DNA of 64,000 nt from Siphonodentalium dalli (GCA_032622095.1 CP136068.1:49286443-49350442), one strand, 5' to 3'. Positions 45,120 through 57,640 are shown, numbered from the stretch's first letter. The notes: generated by a model from the letters alone, not told the origin. Translations and numbers: made by a program.

Positions 45120-46435
45120 TGGGATTAAACAGTAAAAAGGTGCGAAATAATTTTAGTAAAAGTGGACGGGAAATACCAATCACATAAACCTAACGCAAAT
45201 CACAAGAAGTTTAATGAATTCGATAGAGAAATCGCTCAAGAGTCACTTATAAAACACATATATAAATTTTCAACAACCATAGCCACGGGTAAGAAAATAC
45301 CACAAAGTGCACCATACAAATATGACTCAACAAATATGCAGAAACCTAATTTCCAAAGCCTTTTGTTGAAATTCACGGAATCGAAATCATATCCGGAATG
45401 TTCTTTATATTTGGTAGTCACGAACTCACTATGTCGTTACCATTTACACAGTTGTGTCTAAACACGCAGACATTCAAACAATTCATCTTGTCTTTGCAAA
45501 TAAATGTCACTGAACTCTCTCAAAACCCAGACAACACACCAACGCTGTCCATATGGCTGCATGACTGCTTACCGGGGTCAATACTATGCATACTTTTATA
45601 CCTGTAAATACAAATAGTATTTGTTAATTTGTAAGAACAAATTTGTGCTAACTATCACAGTGGTTTCATAGTATGCATGCACAGCGAAAATTGAGCCTTA
45701 TTATTTGTACATCAAGTTATGAATATTCAAACATTTTGAATTAATAGTTTAGTATTATCGTCTCATGACATACAATTTCGTCCAACTATAGGCACGGTGA
45801 TGTGATGGGTGGGGGGGGGGGGGGGGGGGGGGGGGTAACGCGTGAGGTGTTGGATGACTTGGTGGGTGTCTCTCGCCAAAATGTTTTAACAGTTGGAATT
45901 TCATACCGATAGGCTGATTCAAACATTTTACACCGCATACAGGTTCATATTTGTTCTGAAATTCTTACGAAGATTCAGTATATCGTACCTCTGAGCTGTA
46001 TTCTTCCGCGAGCATAGCATGCAGTCATCAATTTATCAATGCATAGCACTCGATTATAACGTTTAAACAAATTTCGGAACCATTTAGATGGATTGCTCTT
46101 TCGTGGTTGTTAGACTCATCGCATAAATTCCTCAGAAACAAATTGTCAGCCAGGAGCTATAATGTGTAATCTGACAGTCCACTGTACTCACCGACGTTGA
46201 TCACGCAGTTCTTCTTTCTTGCACAAGCACCACTGTTCTCTCATAAGGTCATTATTGTTGCATGCCAGTATCTTTAGTTTGTATTATTTTATTTAGTTTG
46301 TAAAATAAGATGGAATAGACTAACTTCGATGAGTACAGGAATGTAGTAAATTGAATTTAATGGGATGGGGTCGGCTCTGTCGACCATCCAGGCATTTGTT
46401 GTTTAAAGAGCGTTCTATCACGCAACCGGAAGCTG
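45120..46435. other. No confident gene; shared repeat piece and poly(G)
   Basis: Open frames of up to 99 codons near 45162-45461 show no domain. A stretch around 45361-45470 (CTTTTGTTGAAATTCACGGA...) resembles 58616-58685, so it is repetitive. The 25-bp G run is at 45811. Confidence 0.4.
45811..45835 (+). repeat. Poly(G) tract, 25 G
   Basis: Longest of several G runs in the window (others at 2833-2847, 41569-41582, 54196-54214). G-quadruplex capable; length is prone to sequencing error. Confidence 0.85.
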
Positions 46436-46439
46436 ATGC

Positions 46440-46783
46440 GATGAGTCTGAATGACAAATAATGTGTATAATTTGCCAAGATTCTCGAATAGTGTTAACTC
46501 CCAATTTTATGTTTATATATCTTTGGGAAATTTCTAGTTTTTCCGGAAGTGCAGAAAGTCGTGTGTTGTTATGAACCATGTATATCCGAAAGGGTGTCAT
46601 TTCTGTATTTTGGTACAAATAATGTTCGGGGTTTGGTGTTCAAGAAATTTAGCCAATATGTCAACGTTCAGTTTATTGTCCCCTGATAAATTATATGTCA
46701 AATAATGTGTATAATTGATAATATTCTCACACAGAGTTAACTCCAATTTTCCCGTTTATATATCTGTGGGAAATGTCGAGCCG
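46440..46783. repeat. Tandem repeat, period about 250 bp, left of the 2.53-kb element
   Basis: One partial unit (46450-46524) and one full unit (46525-46783) share GTGTATAATTTG, GAGTTAACTCC and GTTTATATATC landmarks. The third unit lies at 49328-49577, across the inserted transposon. Confidence 0.65.
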
Positions 46784-46787
46784 TACC

Positions 46788-49317
46788 CACGCCCGATAAC
46801 CCTATAGGCTGGTGGCTGTGGGTAGGCATATTGCTGTAGAGATATTGCGTGGCGGGTTTCTCAACCAAGGTATGTTTTGGATTATAATTGATCAAATACG
46901 CTGTAAAAGGTCAGATTTTTTTATCACGTCAGATGCAGTAATGTCTGATTTCTAAGTTGAACCTCTTGGTAACAATTTGGCATTGTAGAATATGTTGTTT
47001 GAAGACAAAATATCTCGGATTTTGTCGACTTTTTCAAACTTTCAAAGTAAACGAACTCCCAAATTTGCTCAGCATGTCGATTTGTAAGTTATTTTCGTGG
47101 ATACATGTGGTATAGTATCTCAGTGACAAGACAAACATGATTGCGAACTCAAATAATGCATTTTTCAGTTAAAAAAAGCTATTTGACATACTGTCCCGTC
47201 AATATTTTGTGGTAGGCATATTGAATAGCCAAACACCGAGAGGATAGACATATGGCAAACACAGATACGCATGTAGCACAATGATCAATAGTGGTTTTAG
47301 TCTGAGAAAAACGCTTTTGTGATGCTATATTATTCACAGTGTTGTAAATTCACATCGTCCATGAGTCAGGAAACTTACACTACTTATTTCCAAGAACTAA
47401 ATACTGGCAGTTGTAATGTAAAACGTTTTAACTGTGACAAACTTGCAAAATGGGGTTTTAATTGAAAATGGGGAAAGTATAGCCCAAACTATTCAGCATA
47501 TTTTAATGTAAAAATATGAGCCATGCCATGCAGCTTTGTGAAGTTTTCAGGCTGAATGGTCATGGTCCACTACATATAGATAATATAGCTACCATTTATA
47601 GCCGGTTTTATTTTTGGCGTTCTGCGAAAGAATGGCGTTCATATATTTGTTTTTTTCTCTTCGACCAGAACGATTCATGTCTACGCCGGTTTATGGAATA
47701 TAAACCGCACACAAATAAATAACAGTATACGATGCTATTAACAATAATTCAATGTCCCGCCAATGCTAAATGTAGCTAATAGTTATACATAATTTTATGT
47801 GGTATCAATATAGTTAAAAACATTGGGCTCAGAGAAATATCAGGTGCGAAAATTAGGGTACGCTAGAACCTGTATAGCTAGAGCATACATATAGTGGACC
47901 TGGACCATGACCCAGTTATGCCGCATATACATAAACAGAAGCACCGAGCAATAATACAAATGTGTGTGGGGCGTTAACTTAATTGAGTGGGCGCTGTTGT
48001 CTCATGGGCTATATATAGGAGGAATCGCCGTGAGATTTCGTGTGCATTTATAGTGGTAAATGTTTTTGTTAAGACCGTGGGGCAGGTTTTTGGGTGCGTC
48101 TAAAATTCACCGAGTACGATATCATATCGGAGAAATGATCACCTCAGAAAAAAAAACATCGAGTTGTCATCGCGTGATGATTTCAGATTTTCTGACATTT
48201 AAATCTAAGATTCTAAATGCAGAAATTAGTCAATAAATCTGATAAAATGTATTAAAACTTAGAAATAATTAGTATTTATTCAGTTTATTATGAACCTATT
48301 GTGTTAATTTTCTTATATTGAGCAGTGTAGCCCATACAATATCTTTACCAACGTATTCAACACGTATACAATACGGAAAACGTCGACGTCACGAGTCACA
48401 AATTACGTCAACTTTATCTTTTGAACAAGAACTACAAACTTTATTAATAAAGTCGCCTATCAGTTTGATAAAAATGGCTATAAATTACGACAGAAACGAA
48501 TCAATAAACGCTAAATCTCGATGTTGAATAGTTCTAGTGGGTGTGTAATAAAACACAACCACACATTATGTGTGCGTGGTGAGAAAATTAAATTATGCTG
48601 CAAGTTACAACTCGCGCCCGTCGTTGTAACGTTGTAACATTCCGCGTAACAAACTCGTGCGTTATTTTTCACGTAATGCACACATATGTGTGGTTCTGTC
48701 TATTTTATATGAATGAATAATCATTCCAGAGTGTATTTATCAAATAATATATGCCAGAAGTTGCATATTTTTGGCTTTAAAGTGCTAAATTGGAGCTTGG
48801 TCAATATTTACCACGCGCCTATCAACAATGCCACTTGCCTATCATAACAAGTTTGTGCTTTGCCATGAGCCTATCTGCGGAGGCAATATGCCTGTCATAA
48901 ATTTGTGATATGACACTCAGGAAAATCGATATTTTTCCACGAAAAATATGTGTTTTATTGTGGATTTTGGTTTCATTGTATCAATGGAATGTGCATCTAG
49001 TGACATGTGTACATGAAGCCTACATATCGAGATTTCTACCATTTATATTAGGTAGTTTCTTTGATAAACGACAAAAACCGGTTGTAAAATTCGACAAATT
49101 AAGTAATAAAAAATATATCTAAAGGCACACGGCTATCACAAATGGTGTATGAATACACCAGTCATGGTCCTATCTAATGCCATAAGCGTTCTCGCCTGGT
49201 GGATTCCAGAATTTATGATTTTCCTCAAATTCTGAGCACACGTGTGAAACCGCCACACAACATCACTACAGCAATATGCCTACCCACAGCCACCAGCCTA
49301 TAGGGTTATCGGGCGTG
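46788..49317. mobile_element. 2.53-kb DNA-transposon-like element, TIRs of about 72 bp, TACC target duplication
   Basis: The left end CACGCCCGATAACCCTATAG is mirrored at the right end; 52 bp match exactly, then match imperfectly to about 72 bp. TACC flanks both sides (46784-46787 and 49318-49321). The element interrupts a roughly 250-bp tandem repeat, whose units flank it. The interior has only frames of 70 codons or fewer, an inverted pair around ATGGTCATGGTCCACT (47556-47580/47887-47913), a fold-back at 48538-48700 and GCCTATC-rich subterminal sequence (48815-48895). CAC termini with a 4-bp duplication suggest a Chapaev-like (CMC) non-autonomous element; that class call is an inference. Confidence 0.75.
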
Positions 49318-49327
49318 TACCGTGACA

Positions 49328-49577
49328 GTAGTTTTACCGGAATTACAGAAAGTCGTGTGTTGTTATGAACCATGTATATCCGAAAGGGTGTCATTTCTAC
49401 ATTTCGGTACACATAATGTTCTGGGTTTGGTGTTCTAGAAATTTAGCCAATATGTCAACGTTCAGTTTATTGTCCCTGATAAATTATATGTCAAGTGTGT
49501 ATAATTTGATAAGATTCTTAAATAGAGTTAACTCCCATTTTCCCGTTTATATATCATTGGGAAATTTCGAGCCACAC
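49328..49577. repeat. Tandem repeat unit right of the 2.53-kb element
   Basis: Nearly the same as 46525-46783: shared CAGAAAGTCGTGTGTTGTTA, CATGTATATCCGAAAGGGTG and TTTAGCCAATATGTCAACGT. Before insertion the three units were contiguous. Confidence 0.65.
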
Positions 49578-49626
49578 CGTGCCAATAGTTTTTATGTATC
49601 TTAGAGTTTCTCTGTATAGCTAATAT

Positions 49627-49850
49627 GACACCTGTTTGTCATAAATGTCAGACTATGCTGTCGAGTCTGACTAAATTATAGAAGCAACGCTCTTTATTGT
49701 TGCCGGTTTTCAAGTCAATGAATAAGAATTCGTATTCAATTATTTATCTGTATACGTAATCTGACCCCTGTTTTTCATACACGTCAGACTATGCTGTCGA
49801 GTCTGACTAACTGAAATAAATACAACGCTCTTTATTAGTATGTCAGATTT
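49627..49850 (+). repeat. 136-bp offset duplication
   Basis: CAGACTATGCTGTCGAGTCT and CAACGCTCTTTATT recur 136 bp apart. Confidence 0.7.
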
Positions 49851-50295
49851 CCTTAACTGTATTTTATAACTAGTTTTATTCGAGTTTTGTCCTCTTGCCT
49901 TGACCGATGTTTATAGAGCCTTCACTGCCTGATATTGTAAGGAATATATACACCTTTTTTTCCAGTTTCAAATAATGTCATTGGACATACAAAAATAAAT
50001 ATGTCAGTGACCTGCAGTGACCCTGATTTATTATTGATAGATGGAGGTAGTTTAAAATGTTTTGTTTATAGTCATACATTAGTACTGATTGGGGGGGGGT
50101 AGTTTTATGGAAATGTTGGTAGTCACCCTTTATTTTTGATAGGGGGTGGACTTTAACAAATTTATTTTAATTATTGGGTTAGGTGTATGAAAAGTTATAT
50201 TATTATGTTTTTCCTCTTTGTTATTCAGTGGTCATATTTTGACGCTTAGAGGTGAATCATTTATGATCGTTTATTTTATGAAACTCAATGACTAT

Positions 50296-50510
50296 GCACC
50301 TATTGTTCTCAGTCGGTGGGCTGATTTTGGGTTTCCGGGATTTAGTGATATGCATTTCTTTAGTGACCCCTACTCAGTTAAACCCCCTTCCTTTAAAAAT
50401 ATATGTACCTATGATTCTCAGGGAGTGGGCCGAGTTTGGGTTTCCGGGATTTAGTGATATGCATTTCTTTAGGGACCCTTACTCGGTTAAGCTCCCTTTG
50501 TAAACATTGA
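50296..50510 (+). repeat. 109-bp tandem duplication
   Basis: GGGTTTCCGGGATTTAGTGA and ATGCATTTCTTTAG recur 109 bp apart; each unit ends TA..CGGTTAA or similar. Confidence 0.75.
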
Positions 50511-52100
50511 TCAAACCCGTAGACTAATTTAGCATTTATTGTGTGATTTCACATACAATGCATACTTAGGCTTTGCCTCATTATATGACCACGGGATCTC
50601 AAACTAGCAATAACCATAATCATTGGTAATCATTCATCCTCAACATTTAATAAATCACATCTATTTTTAGTTCTGTTTTTTTTTTGGTGTTACCTCCCTT
50701 TTCGTCAGCCTGGGTATATCCTTGTTAGGGTCCATCAGTTGTAGTAGACTAGAGAACGAACCACTTAGTCAGCCCATTACCATGAAAACGAGACCTTTTT
50801 TTTTAGCTGTTTGTTTCTTACTTTTTAGCATATTGAAACTATATTTCAGAATCCTAAGTCCGTTAACAAACATACGCGTGTTCACCCTTGCACATGCACC
50901 CCCACCCTAAAGATGATCCAAGTGCCGGCCTGTCCGAATGACAATTATGATATTTTCAAGCAGAAACGGTCAAAATGTGAAGTATACCATTCGCATCTTT
51001 GACATCCCAGATCTGCGTTTGGCGACATCTCGATCTGCGGCGTTGATACCCGAAATTATGGTGGGTACCCACATTTAGACGCATATAGAATTTTTTCGAA
51101 CCACTCTGCAGGCTAGAGAATATTATGGTTAATTAAACATATATTTTTCTATTGATACACGCATTATCCGCCATCTATGACTGATAATTATGTTTCAAAC
51201 AAACTACCCAACGTCAAAATGTGTCTACTATTTATGATAAAATCGGAAATGAGTCGGAATTTCTATTAAATGAATCGGGGTGAGAGCAAGCTTGGTCGCT
51301 ATCCCATTGAGGCAACATTCTGCTTTGCGAAATTATGTTTTGAATAGTGGATATCACCATTTAACTGAGAGATATATAGCTTCATCTGAGGGAAGATATG
51401 TTCATTTATCAAAACCGCAATTCTCGGGTTTGGCGATATCCTCGGGTTTGGCTATACCACGTACACGGGGTGTATACGAGTGAAAAACGCTCGAATTATG
51501 CGAGGAAGAATGTATAAGAGTATAAGAGAAACTTTTGATTTGAGATATTCGAATTCTCTCTAAAGTATTTCACGAGAGAGCAAGCGAAATCATGGTCTTA
51601 TGAAACGGTTAAATCTGGACTTTTGGGCGCCCAGAAACGGAAAAAATAACGCAATTTTCTCTGTAGTGCTTATCTTGAATCGTATGATATATGTGTAGTC
51701 AAACAGCTAAATAGGATTTAGTAGATGTGTATTGACTATGTGACGTTTTTCCAGAAGCATAAATATGTGTACTCAGAGCAGTCTCACGAATGTGACCGAT
51801 CATTTATTTTGATATCTACAACATAAAACCTTTCAAAATTAACTGCCATAAAACGGTATGAAAGATTTTCATATAGTACTGAGTAAAATGCGTAGATCCT
51901 ATTGTCCGTATCTCAAAATATAGTAGTCATAGTTGCCTCAGATCAAGTGATAAAACACGAACATTTCGTTTTTATCACAAGAATGCTTGGTGGTACACCG
52001 TGAACTAAATATTTTAAAACACAAAGGAGTACCATAGACTATCTTCAATAAATTCTAAACTTGACCAAAATTGCCTACATACTTTGTGACGGAGACTTTG
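50511..52100. other. No gene seen
   Basis: Moderately AT-rich. A 67-codon frame at 51280-51483 has no recognisable domain. Confidence 0.4.
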
Positions 52101-52106
52101 TTTATA

Positions 52107-52675
52107 CAGTTAAACTTCGTTAAGTCGAATCGCAAGGGACCGTTGGTTTACTTCGAGTTATCCGTGTGTTCGACTTAACCATTTCGACCACAAATTCCAA
52201 CTCATGACCCAAGCAGACACGAGCGACGACTTAATGAAGATATTGGGCATCAGCGATAAACTAAAGAGAGATTCAACAACTATTTTTTGCAGAAACCAGT
52301 CCTTGATAACCAGTCACTTCCAATCCTGAATCCCAATTTTTGTAAATACTATTGTAACCACTTCCGGGTCAAATGTACTTTTGTTATTTCTACCGCGAAT
52401 TTGTTGATGTTTTCTTATCATATTCTGTGTTTTTATTATATTATTCAATAAATAATCAGAACAAATATCATCTCGTCTGTTGTATATGACCAGCATAGTA
52501 ACTGACTATTTATTTAGCGTGGGTATATAGCGTGCACAAGGTTGAAAACAATTATTATCGGATCGAAATGAATTCGACTAGTTGGAATTTGTGGTCGAAA
52601 TGGTTAAGTCGAACACACGGATAACTCGAAGTAAACCAACGGTCCCTTGCGATTCGACTTAACGAAGTTTAACTG
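52107..52675. mobile_element. pogo/Tigger-like MITE with a perfect 96-bp TIR
   Basis: The left arm 52107-52202 (CAGTTAAACTTCGTTAAGTC...) and right arm 52580-52675 are exact reverse complements by eye. TA flanks both sides (52105-52106, 52676-52677). CAGTTAAAC...TTCGA termini with TA duplication are typical of the pogo/Tigger branch of Tc1/mariner. The 377-bp middle has no transposase frame. Arm identity suggests recent activity or arm conversion. Confidence 0.82.
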
Positions 52676-53496
52676 TACCTGGAAATTAAATTTTGTTGAA
52701 TTCACCAAGACCACATCTACGCGAAACTTACTACGTTTTCTTCAATCGCATCACCGCGTTTACGCATTCTCCCCAACGTTACAAATAGTTGCTGCAAACA
52801 GAACCACAACTAACAATTTTGAGCGAATGTTCAACGTGATATTTAACATGGTTACGTGGGTGTTAATGCTAAGATATTTTCAAACAAAAATATACTAAAA
52901 ACTAATAGTGTGCATTGCGTGGTAACATATTCCAGTTCTAAAGTGCCAACTGAAGTAATTGGAAGGAAAAAAATTCCACTATAAGAAACCGTTTGATAGA
53001 AGCATGAAAATTATAGTTTTTCATACAATGTACGATGTACCGTCTCTTTGATCTGGTGAGATGCGGTACTAATCTTTTGAAGATATGAGTTTTTCTTTAC
53101 AGTATAATAAGCATTTCGCCATAATTATGTGTATGGTTCATCATCACCGGGAGTGTTGACAATTCCGGAAATATAACTAGTATTTATACTGCTAGATTGT
53201 GTACTTAAATTTCGGCATTACAATCAATAATCAATCATTATGACAAATGAAACTACCATGCATTGTGAGGCGAAACATTAGTTCGTGTGTTGCATGCCCG
53301 AAATTATATTTTTGGCCCGACAGTTGGATGTTGGATAAGCAGAACACCCAAACTGTAAAGACGTAACTCATTGGGGGTTTGACTTGCGGTGCAGTGGCCG
53401 ATAAATCCCTCAGATTGATTTGTTTTAATCATGTGGGTACCTTTAAAGATATTTAACAGCCGAATTGTGTATTACTATATTTTCACTCCTATGTGG

Positions 53497-53787
53497 TTAT
53501 CCAATATGTTTCTTTCTTGGATCTGCGGCCATTTTGACAGCCATTTCACGGCCACGATTGTATAATTTTCTGTCCGCGTCACTATATTCGCTGACGTACT
53601 CTAATTTAACACAAACTGGTATAACGGCGTACTTCAGATTCCAGAATATATCGTATAATGACTTATTTCGAGAACTGATATAGTATAGACAACCATGTCG
53701 GACGCCTTCTTGGATAACAAAGTTACCCCAAAGCTGATTTTGGATATGTTGTTCCTGATGCTTTTCCTCGTCGAATGACACCAACAT
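53497..53787 (-). other. Unrecognised open frame, 96 codons
   Basis: Starts MLVSFDEEKHQEQH and ends DPRKKHIG. Charged and uninterrupted, so it could be an exon, but I recognise no family and see no convincing splice pair. It lies just beyond a minus-strand LINE tail. Confidence 0.22.
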
Positions 53788-53804
53788 CAGCTTGTATTCA
53801 AGGG

Positions 53805-53875
53805 TAGGATAGGATAGGATATTTTATTTCAATATACACATATTAATGCATAATACATTTGACAAATATTATGTT
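53805..53875 (-). mobile_element. LINE 3' end with (TATCC)n tail, minus strand
   Basis: Plus-strand GGGTAGGATAGGATAGGAT followed by ATTTTATTTC reads on the minus strand as GAAATAAAAT(ATCCT)n, a typical LINE 3' UTR end plus pentamer tail. Sequence to its right (53876-54000) is probably its 3' UTR; no coding part is recognisable. Confidence 0.4.
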
Positions 53876-54558
53876 GTATATTCGAGGGGTGGCATGGTCA
53901 GGCTAGACTGTCTTACTGCCACCCCCTTTTCTTGCGGGTTGATCCCCAAACTCTGCTTCGACGACCACGCTAATCTAACCTGACACCCCCCTAAGGTTGG
54001 ACAATTTCTAAATGATGGACATTTCAATCCAAACTTTTGACCAAAGGAGGAAAATATACACATGTTGGTCTAAAACCAACACATTTCCCACTTTTAAATT
54101 GTTGGAAAATCAAACTACAAGAGTAATTTCGTCCTGTTGTTGTGAAAATGTTGTGTCAGGTATGAAATTTCCAACTGTTGAAAATATGTTTTTGTGGGGG
54201 GGGGGGGGGGGGGGTGACAAACTGAAAAAATTATGTTCGACACCCCATACTAAGACCTTCTAGTCACGTTTCTTGACGTTATAACTTTCATTTAACTTTC
54301 ATAGTACTCGAAAATGATTTGTGATTGGGAGATGTTAGTAGTTACAACGTACACATACTATTTGTGATTTATGTTTGTAATCGTATATATAGGTTCATAG
54401 TATTAGCGGAATGATAAATTGTTATTTCTTACAAACAATTGTAGAATGTTAAAAGAAAACGCTTCATAGTATTGACCCCCGATGTGTCTCTTTGTGTACG
54501 TCGTATGGCTGCCTCCTCGTCATATGTCACAATCTTATCTGTCTACCAAGTACATTAA

Positions 54559-54915
54559 CCCTTTACCCAACAGAACGGCCCTGTGCCAATGCATTCTCTT
54601 ATATATGCGAGTCGACCATAGGTCGCCTCGCATATATAAGAGAATGCATTGGCTTAACACATATTAAAGAAAAAATGGTAAAAAGTGTTAAAAAAAAGTT
54701 TTTTTTAGGCCAATGCATTCTCTTATATATGCGAGGCGACCTATGGTCGACTCGCATATATAAGAGAATGCATTGGCACAGGGTATAACTGTAACTATCA
54801 CAATGTGCTCAATGAGCCGGTTCCAATGATACCCATATTTCCATGGTTTTATTGAGACAGACCGAAGATAATTTAGGCTGTTAGGGCGTTTCTGGGCGTT
54901 CTGTTGGGTAAAGGG
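54559..54915 (-). mobile_element. TTAA MITE, family A, copy 4
   Basis: TTAA at 54555 and 54916. Same family; the spacer between the hairpins is shorter and the right asymmetric end is more diverged (GGGCGTTTCTGGGCGTTCTG). Confidence 0.8.
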
Positions 54916-54994
54916 TTAAAGTGATGAGAAACACTCCACTGAGGTGTTCCCGGACGGAATAAATATGTGTTAAGGGAGATGATTCATAATCTGA

Positions 54995-55780
54995 TTTCTT
55001 TACGAGCTCCATTTGACTTTTCCAAGGTGAAATCATGTCACCTTTTCTATTTTCTGTATACATAATTGATCTAACTAATTGTATGGGTGATTGTGCAATT
55101 AGTAATCTCAGTTATCTAGACGAATTATTCTTCGATCATATAGGCACATACATAAAATTACTCTGGCTGTTTTAATGCATACGACACTATTATTTTAACC
55201 GACACGGAGGAAACTACTCCACGTGCCCTGATGGCGTTTGCAGATTACGCTGATTCCTGGAGACTCCAGGTTAATACAAGAAAAACCAAAGTTATCATTT
55301 TCTGCAAAAAAATGCCCAAACGTTAGCCAGTTTTTATTTATAAGGGAGGCGAACTAGAACTAGTCAAAGAGTTTAACTACTTAGTTGTTAACGTTTTTTA
55401 TAATGGAAGATTCTGTAATTCCTTGAAGAAAACGATAAATTTCTCATTTAAGGCTATGTTCAGTCTATTTAAAAAGGTCCGTAATCTACATCTGCCGATT
55501 TATATGATGTTGAAATTATTTGATACTATGATCATGCCAATAATTTTATATGGTAGCGAAATATGAATCCACAACCTTGAGACTCTACATATGAACTTTT
55601 GTAAAATATTACTAGGCATGAAATCTAATTGCATGGTGTAGGGAGAACTTGGTAGACATCCCCTTTTAGTGGAAATAAAGTGCAGAGTATTAACGTATTG
55701 GTCCAAAATTGTATCAGCGATGGTTCAGAATTGGCTATATATATCCAATTACACGCCAACGACCCCAAGTTAACACGCAT
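54995..55780 (+). pseudogene. LINE (non-LTR) reverse transcriptase pseudogene
   Basis: Successive frames give GEIMSPFLFSVYIIDL (RT motif 4 region), then AYDTIILTDTEE where an intact copy would have YADD, then SWRLQVNTRKTKVIIF (thumb-proximal), GGELELVKEFNYL, KTINFSFKAMFSLFKKVRNL, and ILYGSEI followed by GELGRHPLLVEIK. The order matches the second half of a LINE RT and its C-terminal extension. The frame is broken by at least one shift before the catalytic loop and by several stops (for example after KMPKR and YGSEI), so it is dead. The region at 57345 may be the continuation of the same copy, split by later insertions. Confidence 0.75.
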
Positions 55781-55815
55781 CAACGTGGCATAACTTTGTC
55801 ACAAACACCCTGAAC

Positions 55816-57200
55816 AAGAAAACCATAATCAGAAATGGTAACGCCCTCAAGATCATATTATTAGCCATAAATATAAATTATAATATAAAATATATTGGTT
55901 ACATGAATGCACCGCCTCAGAATTCCGTTAAGACAACTAATCCTTCAAATTATTACAAAAAACTACGGATTATTATTGCAGGTTTCTCGTTCACCACACC
56001 AGAAAGCTTCTAAATGCAGATATAAAATGGGAGGCATTGTGTTCCCGCCAAGAGCACATGGCCCAGCCGTTGTTCATACCTAAACATCGAAAACAATTAA
56101 CGCGGTCATAATAGTTACATACTGCAACTATAAGACATCCAGCGAATACACACCCCACGAAAACCCGAAATGTGTTGTCCGCTTTTGTCCTGCGAGAAAT
56201 CCCATCGCTATAGTTCAATTTGACACGGCAAAATTAGCCTTCCTACAATGTCCTAAAACAATAAAACTTCTCAAATCAACGACACAGTCAACAGAACTTT
56301 CAAGAACTTGGACATCGACACTTTCTAATCGCTCTACATAAGCATGGTCAGATCTATCATCGAATACTATAACTCTGCAATGCATGGAGCCCGCATGACA
56401 AATATCAAAGCATTGTGTTAGAGAAATACAAATCAAAACTCTATGCTACCGAGACCGAATGATAAGACTCAATCTAATGTCTTTAAAATATCGAATATTT
56501 AGAGGAGATCTAATCGAGGTATATAAACTGTTGAATGGTCATTACAATATCAAAGCCTGTGACCTATTAGAAAGACATTCATCAGGAAGAACACGAAGAC
56601 ATAATAAAAAGCTACAGATGCCCATTGTTAACAAGGCCATAGGAAAATATATCTTCACGCAGAGGGTGGTAAATAGCTGGAACTCTGTGCCAGACTTCGC
56701 CGTTGAGGCTCCAACACGCGATCAATTCAAAATATACATAGACTCATTCTTCTATTATATAAAATACGAGTTCGATGACAAGTAATATGTTCAAGTGACT
56801 CACAAGTAAATATCGAATGACGATACAAATATTTGTAAACAAGCATTGCAAATAATGTTATTGGGACGAAAAATCGCAAGACTTGTTCCGTATTATGATG
56901 ATAACGATGATGATGATTATGATATGATTGATAGAACAAACCGCTATTATGATGATCGTGTCGTTATTTGTTTAAAATACGTATCAATTGACATATACGC
57001 ACCCGTTCCCTAATTACAATCAACATATTTCGACAATTTTAGGGTAGCTCCGCGAATTCGGGGAGCTCCGCAAATAGCGACCTACTGGGAATTGTCACAA
57101 CCGGAAAAACCCATTATCTATTTATAAAATGCCCAGCGAACCACAGCTTTCTAAAATCTGTACCACAGTATACACCCGAGGGGCGTTAATGAACTTGAAC
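55816..57200 (+). repeat. Dispersed repeat of about 600 bp, copy 3, split by a LINE fragment
   Basis: From AAAACCATAATCAGAAATGG to CAGTATACACCCGAGGGGCG. The LINE piece at 56266-57051 sits between the halves. This whole unit may itself lie inside an older LINE (54995-55780 and 57345-57640). Confidence 0.75.
56266..57051 (+). pseudogene. 5'-truncated LINE insertion (RT thumb/C-terminal part)
   Basis: Reads TFKNLDIDTF, stop, SLYISMVRSIIEYYNSAMHG, then after a stop and a shift a clean 108-codon frame at 56459-56785 starting MIRLNLMSLKYRIFRGDLIE, with LERHSSGRTR and VVNSWNSVP. These are hallmark LINE segments (LPSLKYRR.RGDMIEVYK, SRTRGH, VVNLWNSLP). The limits come from an uninterrupted paralogue of the host repeat at 44351-44365: the host reads CAATAAA|GCGAATTCGGG there and is split here between 56265 and 57052. 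Truncation at the 5' side fits target-primed insertion. Confidence 0.72.
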
Positions 57201-57344
57201 TATGTTCTACCTGGGAGTCACAGTCCGCTTTATCTAAACATGACATTCGAAACATTAAGACCTTTCTCATATAGAGCAGCATTGGGCTAAACTTTTTATC
57301 GATTTAGAATCATCTGATTCACCATAAACAACTTTTTTTTTTAC

Positions 57345-57640
57345 AGAAATAATAAAACCAGCCCTTGTATTAGCTGGTATTTGCTTCAATTGCCAGATCA
57401 TCTGATCCCTTATATGGTGAAATTTGGAACAGCTAACCACCGACTCCCCATTGAAAAAGAGCGGTGGCGAAACAGTATACCTTGTAATACCTGTGAATAG
57501 TGCGGTAACGGGATATGGGACGAGTATCATCTTATACTGATATGTGATGAATTTAGAGATATCCGTGAACAGTTCATTCCAAAATACTATTATCTATCTC
57601 TAACGCGAGAAAAGTGTTATGGCTCGAATTCAGGGTTCGC
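57345..57640 (+). pseudogene. LINE ORF2 C-terminal Cys/His region fragment
   Basis: Translates to LQLPDHLIPYMVKFGTANHR, then LPIEKERW, then CNTCE, stop, CGNG, then DEYHLILICDEFRDIREQF. This is the LINE C-terminal pattern: ...NHRLPIE.GRW....C..C....DE.H.L..C..F..IR. One in-frame stop inside the Cys cluster makes it non-functional. It may be the far end of the LINE whose RT part lies at 54995-55780. Confidence 0.65.
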
